NCBI GenBank assembly: GCA_011772495.1
Contig: WVZL01000009.1
Location: forward strand, 48,579-112,578
Source: Candidatus Aminicenantota bacterium
Lineage (GTDB): Bacteria; Acidobacteriota; Aminicenantia; Aminicenantales; Aminicenantaceae
Direction: 5' to 3'
Length of the DNA: 64,000 nt
Part shown: piece by piece, positions 1 to 9,038 of the stretch
Layout: every line of letters starts with the position of its first letter
How positions within the stretch are numbered: position 1 is the stretch's first letter
Program-made: the position numbers and the translations under genes
Notes under the pieces: generated by a model
What the model was told of the DNA's origin: nothing
Databases searched by the model: none
The model's input: only the letters and a program-made list of their open reading frames with translations

Positions 1-199
1 AAAAAGTCGCCCTTAATATTTCCCTTTTGACTTTTTCTTCGAGGCCGTTGATCGTGAAGTAGCGAGAGAGATTTTCGTAGGAGAAAGTCAAGGCAGCATG
101 TCCTTCAGATGGAACATCGGCTCCGCATCCAACCTCCTGGCCCAGGAGCAAAAAAGGAAAGACCAATATACAGATGATGATTCCTGTACATTTTTTCAT
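1..199 (-). CDS. Secreted protein, N-terminal fragment (cut by window edge)
   Basis: Reading the minus strand from an ATG at 199 gives about 66 codons with no stop before the window edge. The start is a Sec-type signal peptide (MKKCTGIII..., hydrophobic core, then LLLGQEVGCGADVPSEG), followed by a soluble stretch containing LTFSYENLSRYFTING. An in-frame ATG lies five codons upstream at 214, but the AAAAGGA-like ribosome site sits about 7 nt before 199, so 199 is preferred. The cysteine in the signal region could make it a lipoprotein, though the position is not typical. The family cannot be recognised from this fragment. Confidence 0.6.
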   Translation of the reverse strand, partial: MKKCTGIIICILVFPFLLLGQEVGCGADVPSEGHAALTFSYENLSRYFTINGLEEKVKREILRATF

Positions 200-388
200 G
201 GTTTTCCTTTTCATGAGTCACAGAATAGACTTTTCATCTCTCTGTGTCTATAAACGAAAAAAAGAGTCAAAAGGTTTATGCTGATGAGGGAATAAAAAAT
301 CTCAGACATAGGTCTTATCATTGAGGCCCATATCGTATAAAATCGGTTTAGAAGCATTTCTCTTTACAGCAATACGGAGGAGAAAGGA

Positions 389-862
389 ATGAAATTATAT
401 CTCGTCCAGCATGGGGAAGCCAAGTCCAAGGAAGAAGATCCTTCTCGGCCTCTTTCGGAAAAAGGAAGAGAAGATGTCAGGAAGGTCGTGACTTTTGTGG
501 CTATGCAGAAACAGGTTCAAGTGGCAAGTATTCTGCATAGTGGGAAGGCGAGAGCCCAACAAACAGCTCATATTCTGGCGGAATACTTGAATCCGCCCGA
601 AGGCATTAAGATGACTGAAGGATTAAAACCTTTAGCCGCTCCTTCAATCTGGTCAGAGCGCTTAGCGAAAACCGAAGAAGATTTGATGCTAGTTGGCCAT
701 TTGCCCCATCTGAGTAAACTTTCAGCTCTTCTTCTCTGTCAGGATGAAGAGAAAGGAGTCATTCAATTCCATAGAGCAGGAATCGTCTGCCTAGAGAGGG
801 ACGAATTGGGCCTTTGGTCCGTCAATTGGATGATTACCCCTGACCTACTTGAGTCAACTTAG
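389..862 (+). CDS. sixA: SixA-type phosphohistidine phosphatase
   Basis: A 157-residue histidine phosphatase of the RHG superfamily. The N-terminus LVQHGEAKS carries the catalytic His8 in a QHG variant of the RHG motif. Arg55 lies in the SGKARAQQTA segment and the second active-site His104 in LVGHLPHL. The length matches SixA (about 160 residues), a cytosolic enzyme that removes phosphate from histidine in phosphotransfer proteins. The start is well supported by GGAGG and AAAGGA just upstream. It stands alone ahead of the DUF4097 gene with a 114 nt gap, so its substrate cannot be inferred from neighbours. Arg to Gln in the first motif is worth noting, because the Arg normally contacts phosphate. 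Confidence 0.85.
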   Translation: MKLYLVQHGEAKSKEEDPSRPLSEKGREDVRKVVTFVAMQKQVQVASILHSGKARAQQTAHILAEYLNPPEGIKMTEGLKPLAAPSIWSERLAKTEEDLMLVGHLPHLSKLSALLLCQDEEKGVIQFHRAGIVCLERDELGLWSVNWMITPDLLEST

Positions 863-976
863 GAAAATCCCTTTAGATGCTACACACGAAGAAAATCTTT
901 TTCTATGGATCGGGGAAACCTTTTTAAGCGAGAATACGTATTTTCTTATGAATGATAAGATGAAAAGGAGGATTCT

Positions 977-1795
977 ATGCGTTTAAGAATTTTACTAGTT
1001 GGAGTGGTGTTTCTATCTGCTACCTTTTCCTTTTCCTATCAAGAAGTCAAAGAGTTGAATTTGACGGCAGCAGGGATCAAGGCACTCGAGATTAAATGTG
1101 GAGCTGGCTCTTTGGAAGTTGTCGGCAGAGAAGGCCTGGGAGAGATTCAAGTCACTGCTGAAATCGTGGTGAAAGGAGCCAGTGAAAAGAAGGCAGAGAG
1201 GTTTGTTCAGGAAAGGATGAAGCTCTCTCTGGAAAAAATAGGAGGCAAGGCGGTTCTGGTGAGCAAGTTCAAACAACCGCAGCCTGTTCTGTTCTCCTTT
1301 AAGGAGAAAGCGATTAACCTGACCGTGAATGTCCCGAAAAAAATGCCTTTAAGGATCGATGACGGCTCTGGATGGCTAAAGGTTGGACACATAGAAGGCA
1401 ACATTGTCATAGATGATGGCTCGGGTTCGGTGAAGATCGAAGATATTATCGGAAAAGTTGAGATTGATGATGGCTCTGGAAGCATTCAGGCTGAGAAGAT
1501 TGAGGGAGACATGGAGATCGATGATGGTTCAGGCGAGGTGGAAATGAAAAATGTTGCTGGCGATGTCTGGATCGATGACGGTTCAGGGAACATCGAGGTG
1601 AGAAGTATATTGGGCAGCGTTTCGATCGTGGATGGCTCAGGTTCTATTTATGTAGAAGATGTCCAAGGAGATGTAGAAGTCAGCGATGGCTCAGGTTCGA
1701 TCAATGTCAATGGGGTGGAAAGGGATGTCATTATCAAGAGAGCAGGCAGTGGCAGTGTAAACATAAGGAATGTCAAAGGAAAAATCTCTAAATAA
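977..1795 (+). CDS. DUF4097-type secreted beta-ladder protein
   Basis: A 272-residue exported protein with a Sec signal peptide (residues 1-20). Residues 30-110 resemble the opening part of DUF4097/adhesin-like proteins. From about residue 126 there are eight 18-residue units, each built as (I/V)DDGSGxxxVxxIxGxV. This periodic pattern predicts a right-handed beta-helix or stacked hairpin ladder with the DGSG turns aligned on one face. A strong AAGGAGG lies before the ATG. The function of the family is not established; a surface or periplasmic structural role is inferred. Acidic turn residues could bind cations, but that is speculation. Confidence 0.8.
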   Translation: MRLRILLVGVVFLSATFSFSYQEVKELNLTAAGIKALEIKCGAGSLEVVGREGLGEIQVTAEIVVKGASEKKAERFVQERMKLSLEKIGGKAVLVSKFKQPQPVLFSFKEKAINLTVNVPKKMPLRIDDGSGWLKVGHIEGNIVIDDGSGSVKIEDIIGKVEIDDGSGSIQAEKIEGDMEIDDGSGEVEMKNVAGDVWIDDGSGNIEVRSILGSVSIVDGSGSIYVEDVQGDVEVSDGSGSINVNGVERDVIIKRAGSGSVNIRNVKGKISK

Positions 1796-2034
1796 AGAAG
1801 AGATTAAACGGATTTTCCAGTTGTGTATCTTTATGAGGGAGTGTCTCTCTCAAATCTCTATGACTAGGATTGGGGGATAAGTCCCAAACCTGTTTTAAAG
1901 AGGTGCTCAATCCTTTACCGGAAACCTAGATCCAAGTCCAATTTTAAAAAACCTGTCTGTTGAAAAGGACTCCCCGTTTTTCGTAAAATATGTGTTTCCT
2001 CCTGAGTTGTTTTCCAGGAAGGGCAAAAGAACCT

Positions 2035-3579
2035 ATGTCGAAAAATAGTTTTTCTTATGCCTTGGCTAATCCTCTATCAGTTATGCTGGACAAGCCAGCC
2101 GAGGATTTTCAAAGAGCTGATTTTTTTAAAATCATCGAACAAAAACAAATCGAACGTCTTACCTTTCATTACACAGCTCTTGACGGAAAACTCAAGGAGC
2201 TAAAATTACCGGTTTCAAACCAGGATCAGGCAGATCTCATCCTGGCAGAGGGTGAGCGGGTGGATGGTTCTTCCCTGTTTAAAGGTATGGTGGATAGTGC
2301 TTTGTCCGATCTTTACGTTGTGCCGGTGTATAAAACGGCTTTCTTGAATCCTTTTGACAGCCGCAGTTTGGATTTCATCTGCCGCTATTTAACCCGAGAT
2401 GGGAAGCGGGCACCCTTTGCGGTGGACAATATTTTAGCCAAGGCCTGTGATATTTTCCTTGAGAATACAGATTTTGAATTTCACTGTTTGGGAGAGCTCG
2501 AGTTTTTTCTGATCAGCGAAAAAGAGCTGGACATTTTCCCTCTTGGAAAGCGGGGATATCATGAATCGAGTCCATTTGTAAAAAGTGGAAACATTCTCAA
2601 TGAGATGATCCGTTTCCTCGCTCAAATGACCGGGGCAGTAAAATATGCTCACAGCGAGAATGGTTCGATAGACTGCCTGCAGAGCGAACTGGAAGAGATC
2701 AGAGGAAAGCGCGCCGAGCAGCTCGAAGTGGAATTCCAGTCTAAACCCGTAGCTGAGATGGCCGATCATTTAGTGCTGGGGCGCTGGCTAATTCGCAACG
2801 TGGCCTATCAGCATAGCTGCGTAGCCACTTTTTTGCCCAAGATTGAGGAAGGAGTACCAGGGAACGGTATGCATTTTCACTTAGAGCTGAAGAAAAATGG
2901 CCAAAGTCATATGCTGAGCTCAGATGGGAAATTATCAGAGTTTGCACTACATCTCATAGGAGGATTATGTGAGTATGCGGATTCCTTGACAGCCTTTGGG
3001 AACACTGTTTCTTCTTCTTACTTGCGGCTGGTGCCTGACCAGGAAGCTCCAACCCGGATTTTCTGGAGCAACCTGAATCGCGATGCCTTGATTCGAGTGC
3101 CTCTAGGTTGGTCATTTGGGCCTAATTTAGCCAGAATACTCAATCCCCAGGCTAAAGATGAGGGTGGGAAGACCGAAAGCCGCCAGACAGTTGAACTGCG
3201 CTCTCCGGACGGGAGTGCTCTTATCCATCTTTTGCTTGCTGGATTGGTCATGGCAGCTGAATGGGGATTTAAGGATGATCGTTCTTTAGCAGTCGCCAAA
3301 AAGCTTTATACCAAGAGAGAGGCGATCAAGAATAAGAAACATCTTGATGCTTTTCCCCGCTTGCCCGCTAGCTGTGTTGAGTCCAGTCGAATTCTGTTAA
3401 AGAAAAGAGACCTGTACGAACGAGGAGGAATTTTTCCTGCTGGTATTATCGAGTATGTAGCCAAAATTCTGAAAGCGGAAGATGATGAAAGAATAAGCCA
3501 GAAGCTACAGGAGCTGCCCGATGAGAAGCGGCTTAAGGAAGCGCGAAACATCATGCATCGATATTTACACATCCATTAA
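2035..3579 (+). CDS. Divergent glutamine synthetase family enzyme
   Basis: A 514-residue glutamine synthetase-fold protein. Recognisable family segments are VDGSS near the N-terminal domain, ELEFFLI (metal-binding Glu strand), GNGMHFHLEL (equivalent to the GSGMHxHxSL metal/ammonia-site motif), YLRLVPDQEAPTRIFWSNLNRDALIRVP (corresponding to the NSYKRLVPGYEAP and arginine motifs) and VELRSPDGSA. The family ligates glutamate or a related acid to an amine with ATP. The motif drift leaves open a gamma-glutamyl-amine ligase instead of true GlnA. The reading frame can be extended to 1990, but the codons there (MCFLLSCFPGRAKEP) look unnatural and AGGAAGGG precedes the ATG at 2035, so 2035 is preferred. 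Confidence 0.8.
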   Translation: MSKNSFSYALANPLSVMLDKPAEDFQRADFFKIIEQKQIERLTFHYTALDGKLKELKLPVSNQDQADLILAEGERVDGSSLFKGMVDSALSDLYVVPVYKTAFLNPFDSRSLDFICRYLTRDGKRAPFAVDNILAKACDIFLENTDFEFHCLGELEFFLISEKELDIFPLGKRGYHESSPFVKSGNILNEMIRFLAQMTGAVKYAHSENGSIDCLQSELEEIRGKRAEQLEVEFQSKPVAEMADHLVLGRWLIRNVAYQHSCVATFLPKIEEGVPGNGMHFHLELKKNGQSHMLSSDGKLSEFALHLIGGLCEYADSLTAFGNTVSSSYLRLVPDQEAPTRIFWSNLNRDALIRVPLGWSFGPNLARILNPQAKDEGGKTESRQTVELRSPDGSALIHLLLAGLVMAAEWGFKDDRSLAVAKKLYTKREAIKNKKHLDAFPRLPASCVESSRILLKKRDLYERGGIFPAGIIEYVAKILKAEDDERISQKLQELPDEKRLKEARNIMHRYLHIH

Positions 3580-3645
3580 GCGCAGCGGAAAAAACACCGG
3601 GCAAGTCAAGGAAACCCTGGGGAGCTAGCTGGTCAAGCTCTTCTT

Positions 3646-5427
3646 TTATCCTACCTCACGATCGATTTTTTTCAGCAATTTCAGCAGGAAAAATCCAGAG
3701 ATGATTCCTCCCAGGAGGAAGAGCATTCCCTCTGTCCAGTGCATAAAGATCAATTTTCCGATGCCCTGCAGAAAGAACAGGATGACCAGAATAGAAAGAA
3801 ACCAGCCCAAAAAAGGATGAAAACCTAAGGATTTTAATTTTCCTTTATCCTCAGCGGCCACTGACCAGAAGCCGCCAGGCCTCACTTTTTCATAGAATGC
3901 CTTCAATTTTTCTTTCCGGTCAGGAGGAGTAAGCAGAGTGACGGTGATCCAGGCTGAAGTCGTAAAGAGAACAATGCAGATGATGTTGACTCCCCAGGGG
4001 GATGTCTGAAAGCCAAGCTGCTGAAAGAAAGTTTGTACTGCTAAGAAAAGGGGAGAATTCGGGAATATTTTCAGGTAGATGGCCATAGACCCAGAGGCAA
4101 GGATGGCTGAAATCTCTGACCAGGCGTTGATTCTCCACCAGTACCATCTGAGTAACAAAACCAGACCTATTCCCCCAGACAACTCCATGATCAGGGCCCA
4201 CCCCATCTTGACGCTACCGATAAGGTAAGAGAAAGCAGCCCCTGAAAGGGCAACGACAATGATTGCCATCCTGGAAATAGCCACATAATGTTTATCCGAG
4301 GCCTTCTTTTTAAGGAAGGGCTTATAGAAATCGTTCACTAGGTAAGAGGCGGAGAGAGTCAAGATAGAGTCTATGGTCGACATGTAGGCTGCTAGAAAAG
4401 AAGCGATCATGAGTCCCTTTATTCCTGAGGGGAGAAGACCTATCATTCTTGGGTAGGCTGATTCGACGTTTCCCGCAGCAGAGGACAGTAGCTCTGGGTA
4501 GAGAATTATCGCTGCCAGAGCAGTGATTATCCAGGGCCAGGGCCTGATGACATAATGAGCGATGTTGAACCAGAGAGTTCCCAGAACAGAATGCTTTGGG
4601 TTTCGAGCCGCTAGCATTCTCTGAACGACCCAGCCTCCTCCACCCGGCTCTGCTCCAGGGTAGTAAACAGCCCACCACTGGACAAACAGAGCGACTATGA
4701 AGGCTAGCGGGATGGATTCCTTGAAGGAGGGAAGGGTAGAAAGATAGTCTATTCCTGTTTGGGAAGAAAGGGATCTCAGAGAATTCATGAATGAGCTTAT
4801 CCCGCCGACTTTTTCTACGGAGACTAAAGAAAGAACGATTGCTCCGACCACAGCCATGCAAAATTGCAGGATGTCTGTGGTGACTACACCCCAGAGTCCA
4901 GAGAGGGTTGTATAGATGATAGTTATAAGGAGGCAGATAATGAGAGCGTGGACCTCGCTGATCTGAAAGACGATCCGGAAAACCTGGACCATGGCCAGGG
5001 TAATCCAGCCGAAGAAGATAGAGCTCACAGGAATTCCGAGATAGAGAGCTTTGAAGCCCCTTAAGAACTTCGCAGAAGAACCAGAATAACGAATATCTAT
5101 AAACTCGACCTCGGTGAGGACTTCGGCTCTTCTCCAGAGATGAGAGAAGAAGAAAACGGTGAGAGTGCCGCCAAAGAGAAAATTCCACCAGAACCAGTTT
5201 CCAGAAATTCCATCCTTGATGACTATTCCGGTTACGGCTAAAGGAGTATCCGCTGCAAAACTGGTGGCCACCATGGAAGTGCCGATGATCCACCAGGGTA
5301 GGTTTCGGCCGCTAATGAAGAAATCTGAGAGGCTCCTTCCTGCTTTTTTAGAAAAATAGATGCCTATGCCTATGGCCAGGATCAAGTACCAGACAATGAA
5401 TAACCAATCTACAGGAGAAAGACTCAT
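3646..5427 (-). CDS. Sodium:solute symporter (SSS family)
   Basis: A 593-residue inner-membrane protein with about 13 hydrophobic segments. Its N-terminal region (FFISGRNLPWWIIGTSMVATSFAADTPLAV) is the SSS signature around the first helices, where Na+ and substrate bind. YPGAEPGGGGWVVQRMLAA is another typical loop. The family imports sugars, amino acids, carboxylates or vitamins with Na+; the substrate cannot be read from sequence. Its start codon overlaps the stop of the upstream NIF3-like gene by four bases, so the two are probably one transcript with coupled translation. Confidence 0.88.
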   Translation of the reverse strand: MSLSPVDWLFIVWYLILAIGIGIYFSKKAGRSLSDFFISGRNLPWWIIGTSMVATSFAADTPLAVTGIVIKDGISGNWFWWNFLFGGTLTVFFFSHLWRRAEVLTEVEFIDIRYSGSSAKFLRGFKALYLGIPVSSIFFGWITLAMVQVFRIVFQISEVHALIICLLITIIYTTLSGLWGVVTTDILQFCMAVVGAIVLSLVSVEKVGGISSFMNSLRSLSSQTGIDYLSTLPSFKESIPLAFIVALFVQWWAVYYPGAEPGGGGWVVQRMLAARNPKHSVLGTLWFNIAHYVIRPWPWIITALAAIILYPELLSSAAGNVESAYPRMIGLLPSGIKGLMIASFLAAYMSTIDSILTLSASYLVNDFYKPFLKKKASDKHYVAISRMAIIVVALSGAAFSYLIGSVKMGWALIMELSGGIGLVLLLRWYWWRINAWSEISAILASGSMAIYLKIFPNSPLFLAVQTFFQQLGFQTSPWGVNIICIVLFTTSAWITVTLLTPPDRKEKLKAFYEKVRPGGFWSVAAEDKGKLKSLGFHPFLGWFLSILVILFFLQGIGKLIFMHWTEGMLFLLGGIISGFFLLKLLKKIDREVG

Positions 5428-6389
5428 AGCTTGGTTCTTCTGAACCGTTCAAAACCTGAGACGCTGACAAATTCGAGTTTTTCTTCTTTTTCTAATTTAT
5501 CGAAGAGAAGGTTTAAACCAAGATTGTCACTGGCAATATGGCCGGCGATGACAATGTTCAGGTTGGCCTTCTTGGCATTCTTGAGATGCTCTTCGCTTAT
5601 ATGCATATAGACTAGGGTGCTGACTCCGCTGGTGGCATATTTTTCGAAGATATCCTTCGAACCTTCTGTTCCTCCGGTCATGTCGATAAAGATTTTTCCA
5701 CACTTGTTGTCCTCTGATCCATTCACGATCTTGGGTGGCACGTTGAGTTTAGCCATTCTTTTATACTCAGGGATATTTTTCAAGATCTTCATCAGATCCT
5801 TCAATTTGTAAGGCTTTTTTTTCTCGAAATTTCTTTTCAGATAATTGGTCACGCAGTTATCGGCAGGGGTATGGATGCACATCATGGGAATTCCCAGGAC
5901 TTTGGCCACATCCACGGCCCGATTATGGTTTACGGGCATGAGTCTTCGCTCGATTTCACTGATTCTTTTTTCCATGAGTTGCTCGGCCACACTTATCGTA
6001 ATTCCGTAATTCGCCAATAAATCAGCCTGCAGTTTCATGACATCATAGAGCCGAGCCAGAGCATAGCCTTCTGGATGATGAGAGATGATCAAGTCTATTT
6101 TTTGGTTCGAATCTTTATTCAATAGATAGGTCAAAAGGATTTCCCCAACCTCCATATCGATGCCGACAATAATTTTTTTGATCTCCTTATTCAGGTCTCC
6201 GTGGAGAACCCTGGTGTCGGAAAAGGGATTAAAAAACCTATCTTTGTCAAAGAATTCAGCTTCTTCACCTTTAAGCTTTTTGTAGGCTTCTTTTTCCTCC
6301 TTCAGAATCTTGGTGATCTCTTCTTTTCTTCTCAGATCACTCTGGATGCCTATCTCCACAACTTTTTTATACAGCTTTTCTAGTTTCAT
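5424..6389 (-). CDS. NIF3-like metal-binding protein
   Basis: A 321-residue member of the NIF3/DUF34 family, which forms a dinuclear metal site. The visible signature is IISHHPEG (two metal-ligand His) in the middle and GHIASDNLGLN near the C-terminus, where the family has its second metal-binding His and Asp/Glu. An N-terminal extension of about 80 residues is coiled and charged. The biochemical role of the family is unsettled (cyclohydrolase-like and metal chaperone roles have been suggested). It is first in a two-gene operon with the SSS symporter; the coupling suggests a shared context but not a known pathway. Confidence 0.82.
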   Translation of the reverse strand: MKLEKLYKKVVEIGIQSDLRRKEEITKILKEEKEAYKKLKGEEAEFFDKDRFFNPFSDTRVLHGDLNKEIKKIIVGIDMEVGEILLTYLLNKDSNQKIDLIISHHPEGYALARLYDVMKLQADLLANYGITISVAEQLMEKRISEIERRLMPVNHNRAVDVAKVLGIPMMCIHTPADNCVTNYLKRNFEKKKPYKLKDLMKILKNIPEYKRMAKLNVPPKIVNGSEDNKCGKIFIDMTGGTEGSKDIFEKYATSGVSTLVYMHISEEHLKNAKKANLNIVIAGHIASDNLGLNLLFDKLEKEEKLEFVSVSGFERFRRTKL

Positions 6390-6535
6390 TTCTTATGCTC
6401 CTTTCTTGTCGGAAGATATCTCGTATTCAATTATTCTTCTTTAAGGGTTGCCTTGGTTTCTATATCTTATTAAAACAAATTTAAAAATAAAAGAGGCATC
6501 AGGTTCCATTTTTGTCGTTTCTCTTGTCTGAGGGT

Positions 6536-7288
6536 TTAGAAAACATCCAGGAGCTTCAGGGCCATGATAAAGATGGCGATAATGAGAATCATCCGAATGA
6601 TTCCTTCTCCCTTTTTAACTGACACCTTGGCTGCCCACCACCCACCGAGCCCGGTTCCGGCTCCTAGGGCCAATCCTAATTTCAAGTCCACGTTGTGGGT
6701 GAAGAAAAAAACAAGCAAGGCCGGGATGGTATAGATCAATATGATAAAGACCTTGTGCATATTCACCCGGACCAGGTCAAGCTTCAGCAAATGGTAGAGC
6801 GAAGCCATGAACAGGAATCCCACGCCTACTTGGATGAAACCTCCGTAGAATCCGATGAAAAACATGGCTGGATAGATGAGCCAGGTGCTCTGCTGTCCGG
6901 ACACGCCTTCGAGTTTCCTTTGATTCGACTTAGGGATAAACATGGAGATGATGACTCCGATCAAGATGTAGGCTAGAATTTTCTGGAAAAGCTCATTGCT
7001 GATGGTTGTGGAAATAAAAGCTCCGGCTACGGCCCCAGGCAAGGTGAAGGCAGCCAGCTTTAAGCTGAGCTTGAATTTTTGACTTTTTTCCTGGCGGAAG
7101 GATAGGGTGGCAGAAAGGCACTGAATCACGATCGCGATGCGGTTGGTTCCGTTCGCTAAAGATCCTTCCAATCCTAAAAATATGAGGATAGGGAGCGTTA
7201 TAGCCGAACCCCCGCCCGCCATGACATTGATAAAGCCTGCCAGGGACCCGATTCCGAACAGGAGGAGTATTTTGAGCAGCTCAGTCAT
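6536..7288 (-). CDS. TauE/SafE family sulfite/anion exporter
   Basis: A 250-residue integral membrane protein with about eight hydrophobic segments and the family's duplicated glycine-rich entry motif: GIGSLAGFINVMAGGGSAITLP near the N-terminus and GFYGGFIQVGVGFLFM in the second half. Members export sulfite, sulfoacetate or other organic acids. The length is typical. No strong ribosome site is visible before the ATG. It lies between the NIF3/symporter operon and the divergent serine hydrolase gene, with no linked sulfur genes, so the cargo is unknown. Confidence 0.87.
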   Translation of the reverse strand: MTELLKILLLFGIGSLAGFINVMAGGGSAITLPILIFLGLEGSLANGTNRIAIVIQCLSATLSFRQEKSQKFKLSLKLAAFTLPGAVAGAFISTTISNELFQKILAYILIGVIISMFIPKSNQRKLEGVSGQQSTWLIYPAMFFIGFYGGFIQVGVGFLFMASLYHLLKLDLVRVNMHKVFIILIYTIPALLVFFFTHNVDLKLGLALGAGTGLGGWWAAKVSVKKGEGIIRMILIIAIFIMALKLLDVF

Positions 7289-7488
7289 TTCTATTGCCCG
7301 AAAAAAAGGAGTCAGGATATTTTACCATTCACAGGCAAAGATGCAAAAAAATTTATGGTGAGACAAGCGTGGTTCATTTCGATTCGGGAGAAGGTTTTAT
7401 AAATTTAGAATTTTAGCTCTTTATCACAAAAAGAAGCTGTATTATGATAAAATGCAAAAAATTTATCTAAATACAGGAGGTCATTCGA

Positions 7489-8871
7489 ATGCAAAGACTA
7501 CATGTTGGAATCACTAAAAATCCCAGGAAGAGGCTGGCTTTTCTTTGCTTGGCCGTATTCCTTCAATCTCTATTTTTTACCGCCTGCGTGACTCAGGACC
7601 TGGAATCCAAAGTGGATGAGTATATCCATGCTCATCTGAAATTGCATAAATTCAGCGGCTCGATCTTGATTGCCCAGAAAGGAAAGATACTAATGAGCAA
7701 AGGCTATGGGATGGCCAATTATGAGCTCGGTGTTCCCAATACACCCCAGACGAAATTCCTGCTGGGTTCCATCACCAAGCAATTTACTTCGATGGCCGTA
7801 ATGCAGCTTCAGGAGAAAGGGTTGCTGAGTGTCGAAGACTCTCTGAAGAAATATATCCCCGATTATCCCAATGGCGATAAGATCACTATCCACCACCTTT
7901 TAACTCATACCTCTGGAATACCCAATTTCACGAGTTTTCCTGAATACACCAAGACGATGATGTTGGCTTCTCCGGTGGAAGAAACAATCGAGAGGTTCAA
8001 GAATAAGAAGTTGGAATTCACTCCAGGAGAAAAATTCAGCTACAGCAATTCAGGATATATTCTATTGGGTTATATCATCGAAAAGGTTTCCCAGAAATCA
8101 TACGAAGCCTATCTGGAAGAAAATATTTTACAGCCCCTTGGCCTGGAGGATACCGGGTATGGCCATCATGAACCTATTTTTGAGAACCGGGCTGCAGGTT
8201 ATTCTTGGGATAAAGATCACCAGGTGAATGCAAGTTATCTTGATATGTCTATTCCCCATGGCGCGGGCGCTCTATACTCCACGGTCGAAGATTTATACCT
8301 TTGGGACCGGGCTCTTTACACGGAAAAGCTGGTGAGCAAGAGTTCATTGGATAAGATTTTTTCTCCTTTCAAGGATAATTACGGATATGGATGGGGAATA
8401 AGTGAATTATTCGGCCATAAACGCATCAGCCATGGAGGCGGAATCAACGGCTTCACCACGAATATCTCAAGATATCCTGATGATGATGTCTGCATCATTG
8501 TGTTAAGCAATTTTGACTATTCATCAACCGTGAGAATCAGCCGGGATCTAGCTGCCATAGTGTTCGGTGAAAAGTACGAATTTCCGAAGGAGAGGAAAGA
8601 GGTCAAAGTTGATCCCAAAATCTATAATGCATATGTAGGTCAGTATGAACTTGAGCCCGGTTTCATCATTACTATAACTAAAGAGAATGAACGACTCTTT
8701 GCTCAAGCGACTGGGCAGCCTAAAGCCGAAATTTACCCTGAATCAGAGATAAAGTTTTTCCTGAAAGTGGTTGATGCTCAGATGACTTTTGTAAAGGATG
8801 ATAAAGGTGAAGTCACTCAACTGGTTCTCCACCAGGGGGGCCAGGATCAGCCGGCGAAGAAGATTAAATGA
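7489..8871 (+). CDS. Serine hydrolase, class C beta-lactamase/PBP-like lipoprotein
   Basis: A 460-residue exported enzyme. A long basic N-terminus, hydrophobic core and FFTAC sequence (Cys33) suggest a lipoprotein signal. The catalytic domain has SITK (Ser94 and Lys97, the SxxK motif), YSNSGY (the YxN motif) and HGGG in place of KTG. These define the DD-peptidase, esterase and beta-lactamase superfamily. A C-terminal domain (about residues 370-460) resembles the DUF3471-type beta domain common in these proteins. The start has a strong AGGAGGTC. Peptidoglycan peptide or ester hydrolysis in the periplasm is likely; the substrate is not known. Confidence 0.87.
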   Translation: MQRLHVGITKNPRKRLAFLCLAVFLQSLFFTACVTQDLESKVDEYIHAHLKLHKFSGSILIAQKGKILMSKGYGMANYELGVPNTPQTKFLLGSITKQFTSMAVMQLQEKGLLSVEDSLKKYIPDYPNGDKITIHHLLTHTSGIPNFTSFPEYTKTMMLASPVEETIERFKNKKLEFTPGEKFSYSNSGYILLGYIIEKVSQKSYEAYLEENILQPLGLEDTGYGHHEPIFENRAAGYSWDKDHQVNASYLDMSIPHGAGALYSTVEDLYLWDRALYTEKLVSKSSLDKIFSPFKDNYGYGWGISELFGHKRISHGGGINGFTTNISRYPDDDVCIIVLSNFDYSSTVRISRDLAAIVFGEKYEFPKERKEVKVDPKIYNAYVGQYELEPGFIITITKENERLFAQATGQPKAEIYPESEIKFFLKVVDAQMTFVKDDKGEVTQLVLHQGGQDQPAKKIK

Positions 8872-8876
8872 GATAG

Positions 8877-9038
8877 CCAGGATTTCCCGAACTCATCAAG
8901 AAGAAACTGGTTGTCCAGGTACCTTCAGGAAGAATAGCAACTCCTGCAGAGATTGTTCAGACCGTTGTTGACTTGCCGGAGAACGAATGCTTATCAGGCT
9001 AAGTGGTCGATGTGAATGTCCGCCGGTACATGGACTAA
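8877..9038 (+). pseudogene. C-terminal remnant of a short-chain dehydrogenase (SDR)
   Basis: The plus-strand frame reads ELIKKKLVVQVPSGRIATPA, then EIVQTVVDLPENECLSG, a stop at 9000-9002, and VVDVNVRRYMD. This aligns with the C-terminal segment of FabG-like reductases (P-x-GRIGTPEEIA...VxFLAS...TG-Q-VxxVxGG). The codon where family members have Gln is TAA. The catalytic YxxxK and the Rossmann N-terminus are absent upstream. It is therefore a decayed, non-functional gene tail, overlapping the end of the next minus-strand gene by a few bases. Confidence 0.6.

Noticed and set aside
4322-5293. 323-codon minus-strand frame inside the symporter gene
   Set aside because: It is an overlapping frame of the same strand; composition is unnatural (Ser/His/Arg-rich) and the symporter frame has clear family motifs.
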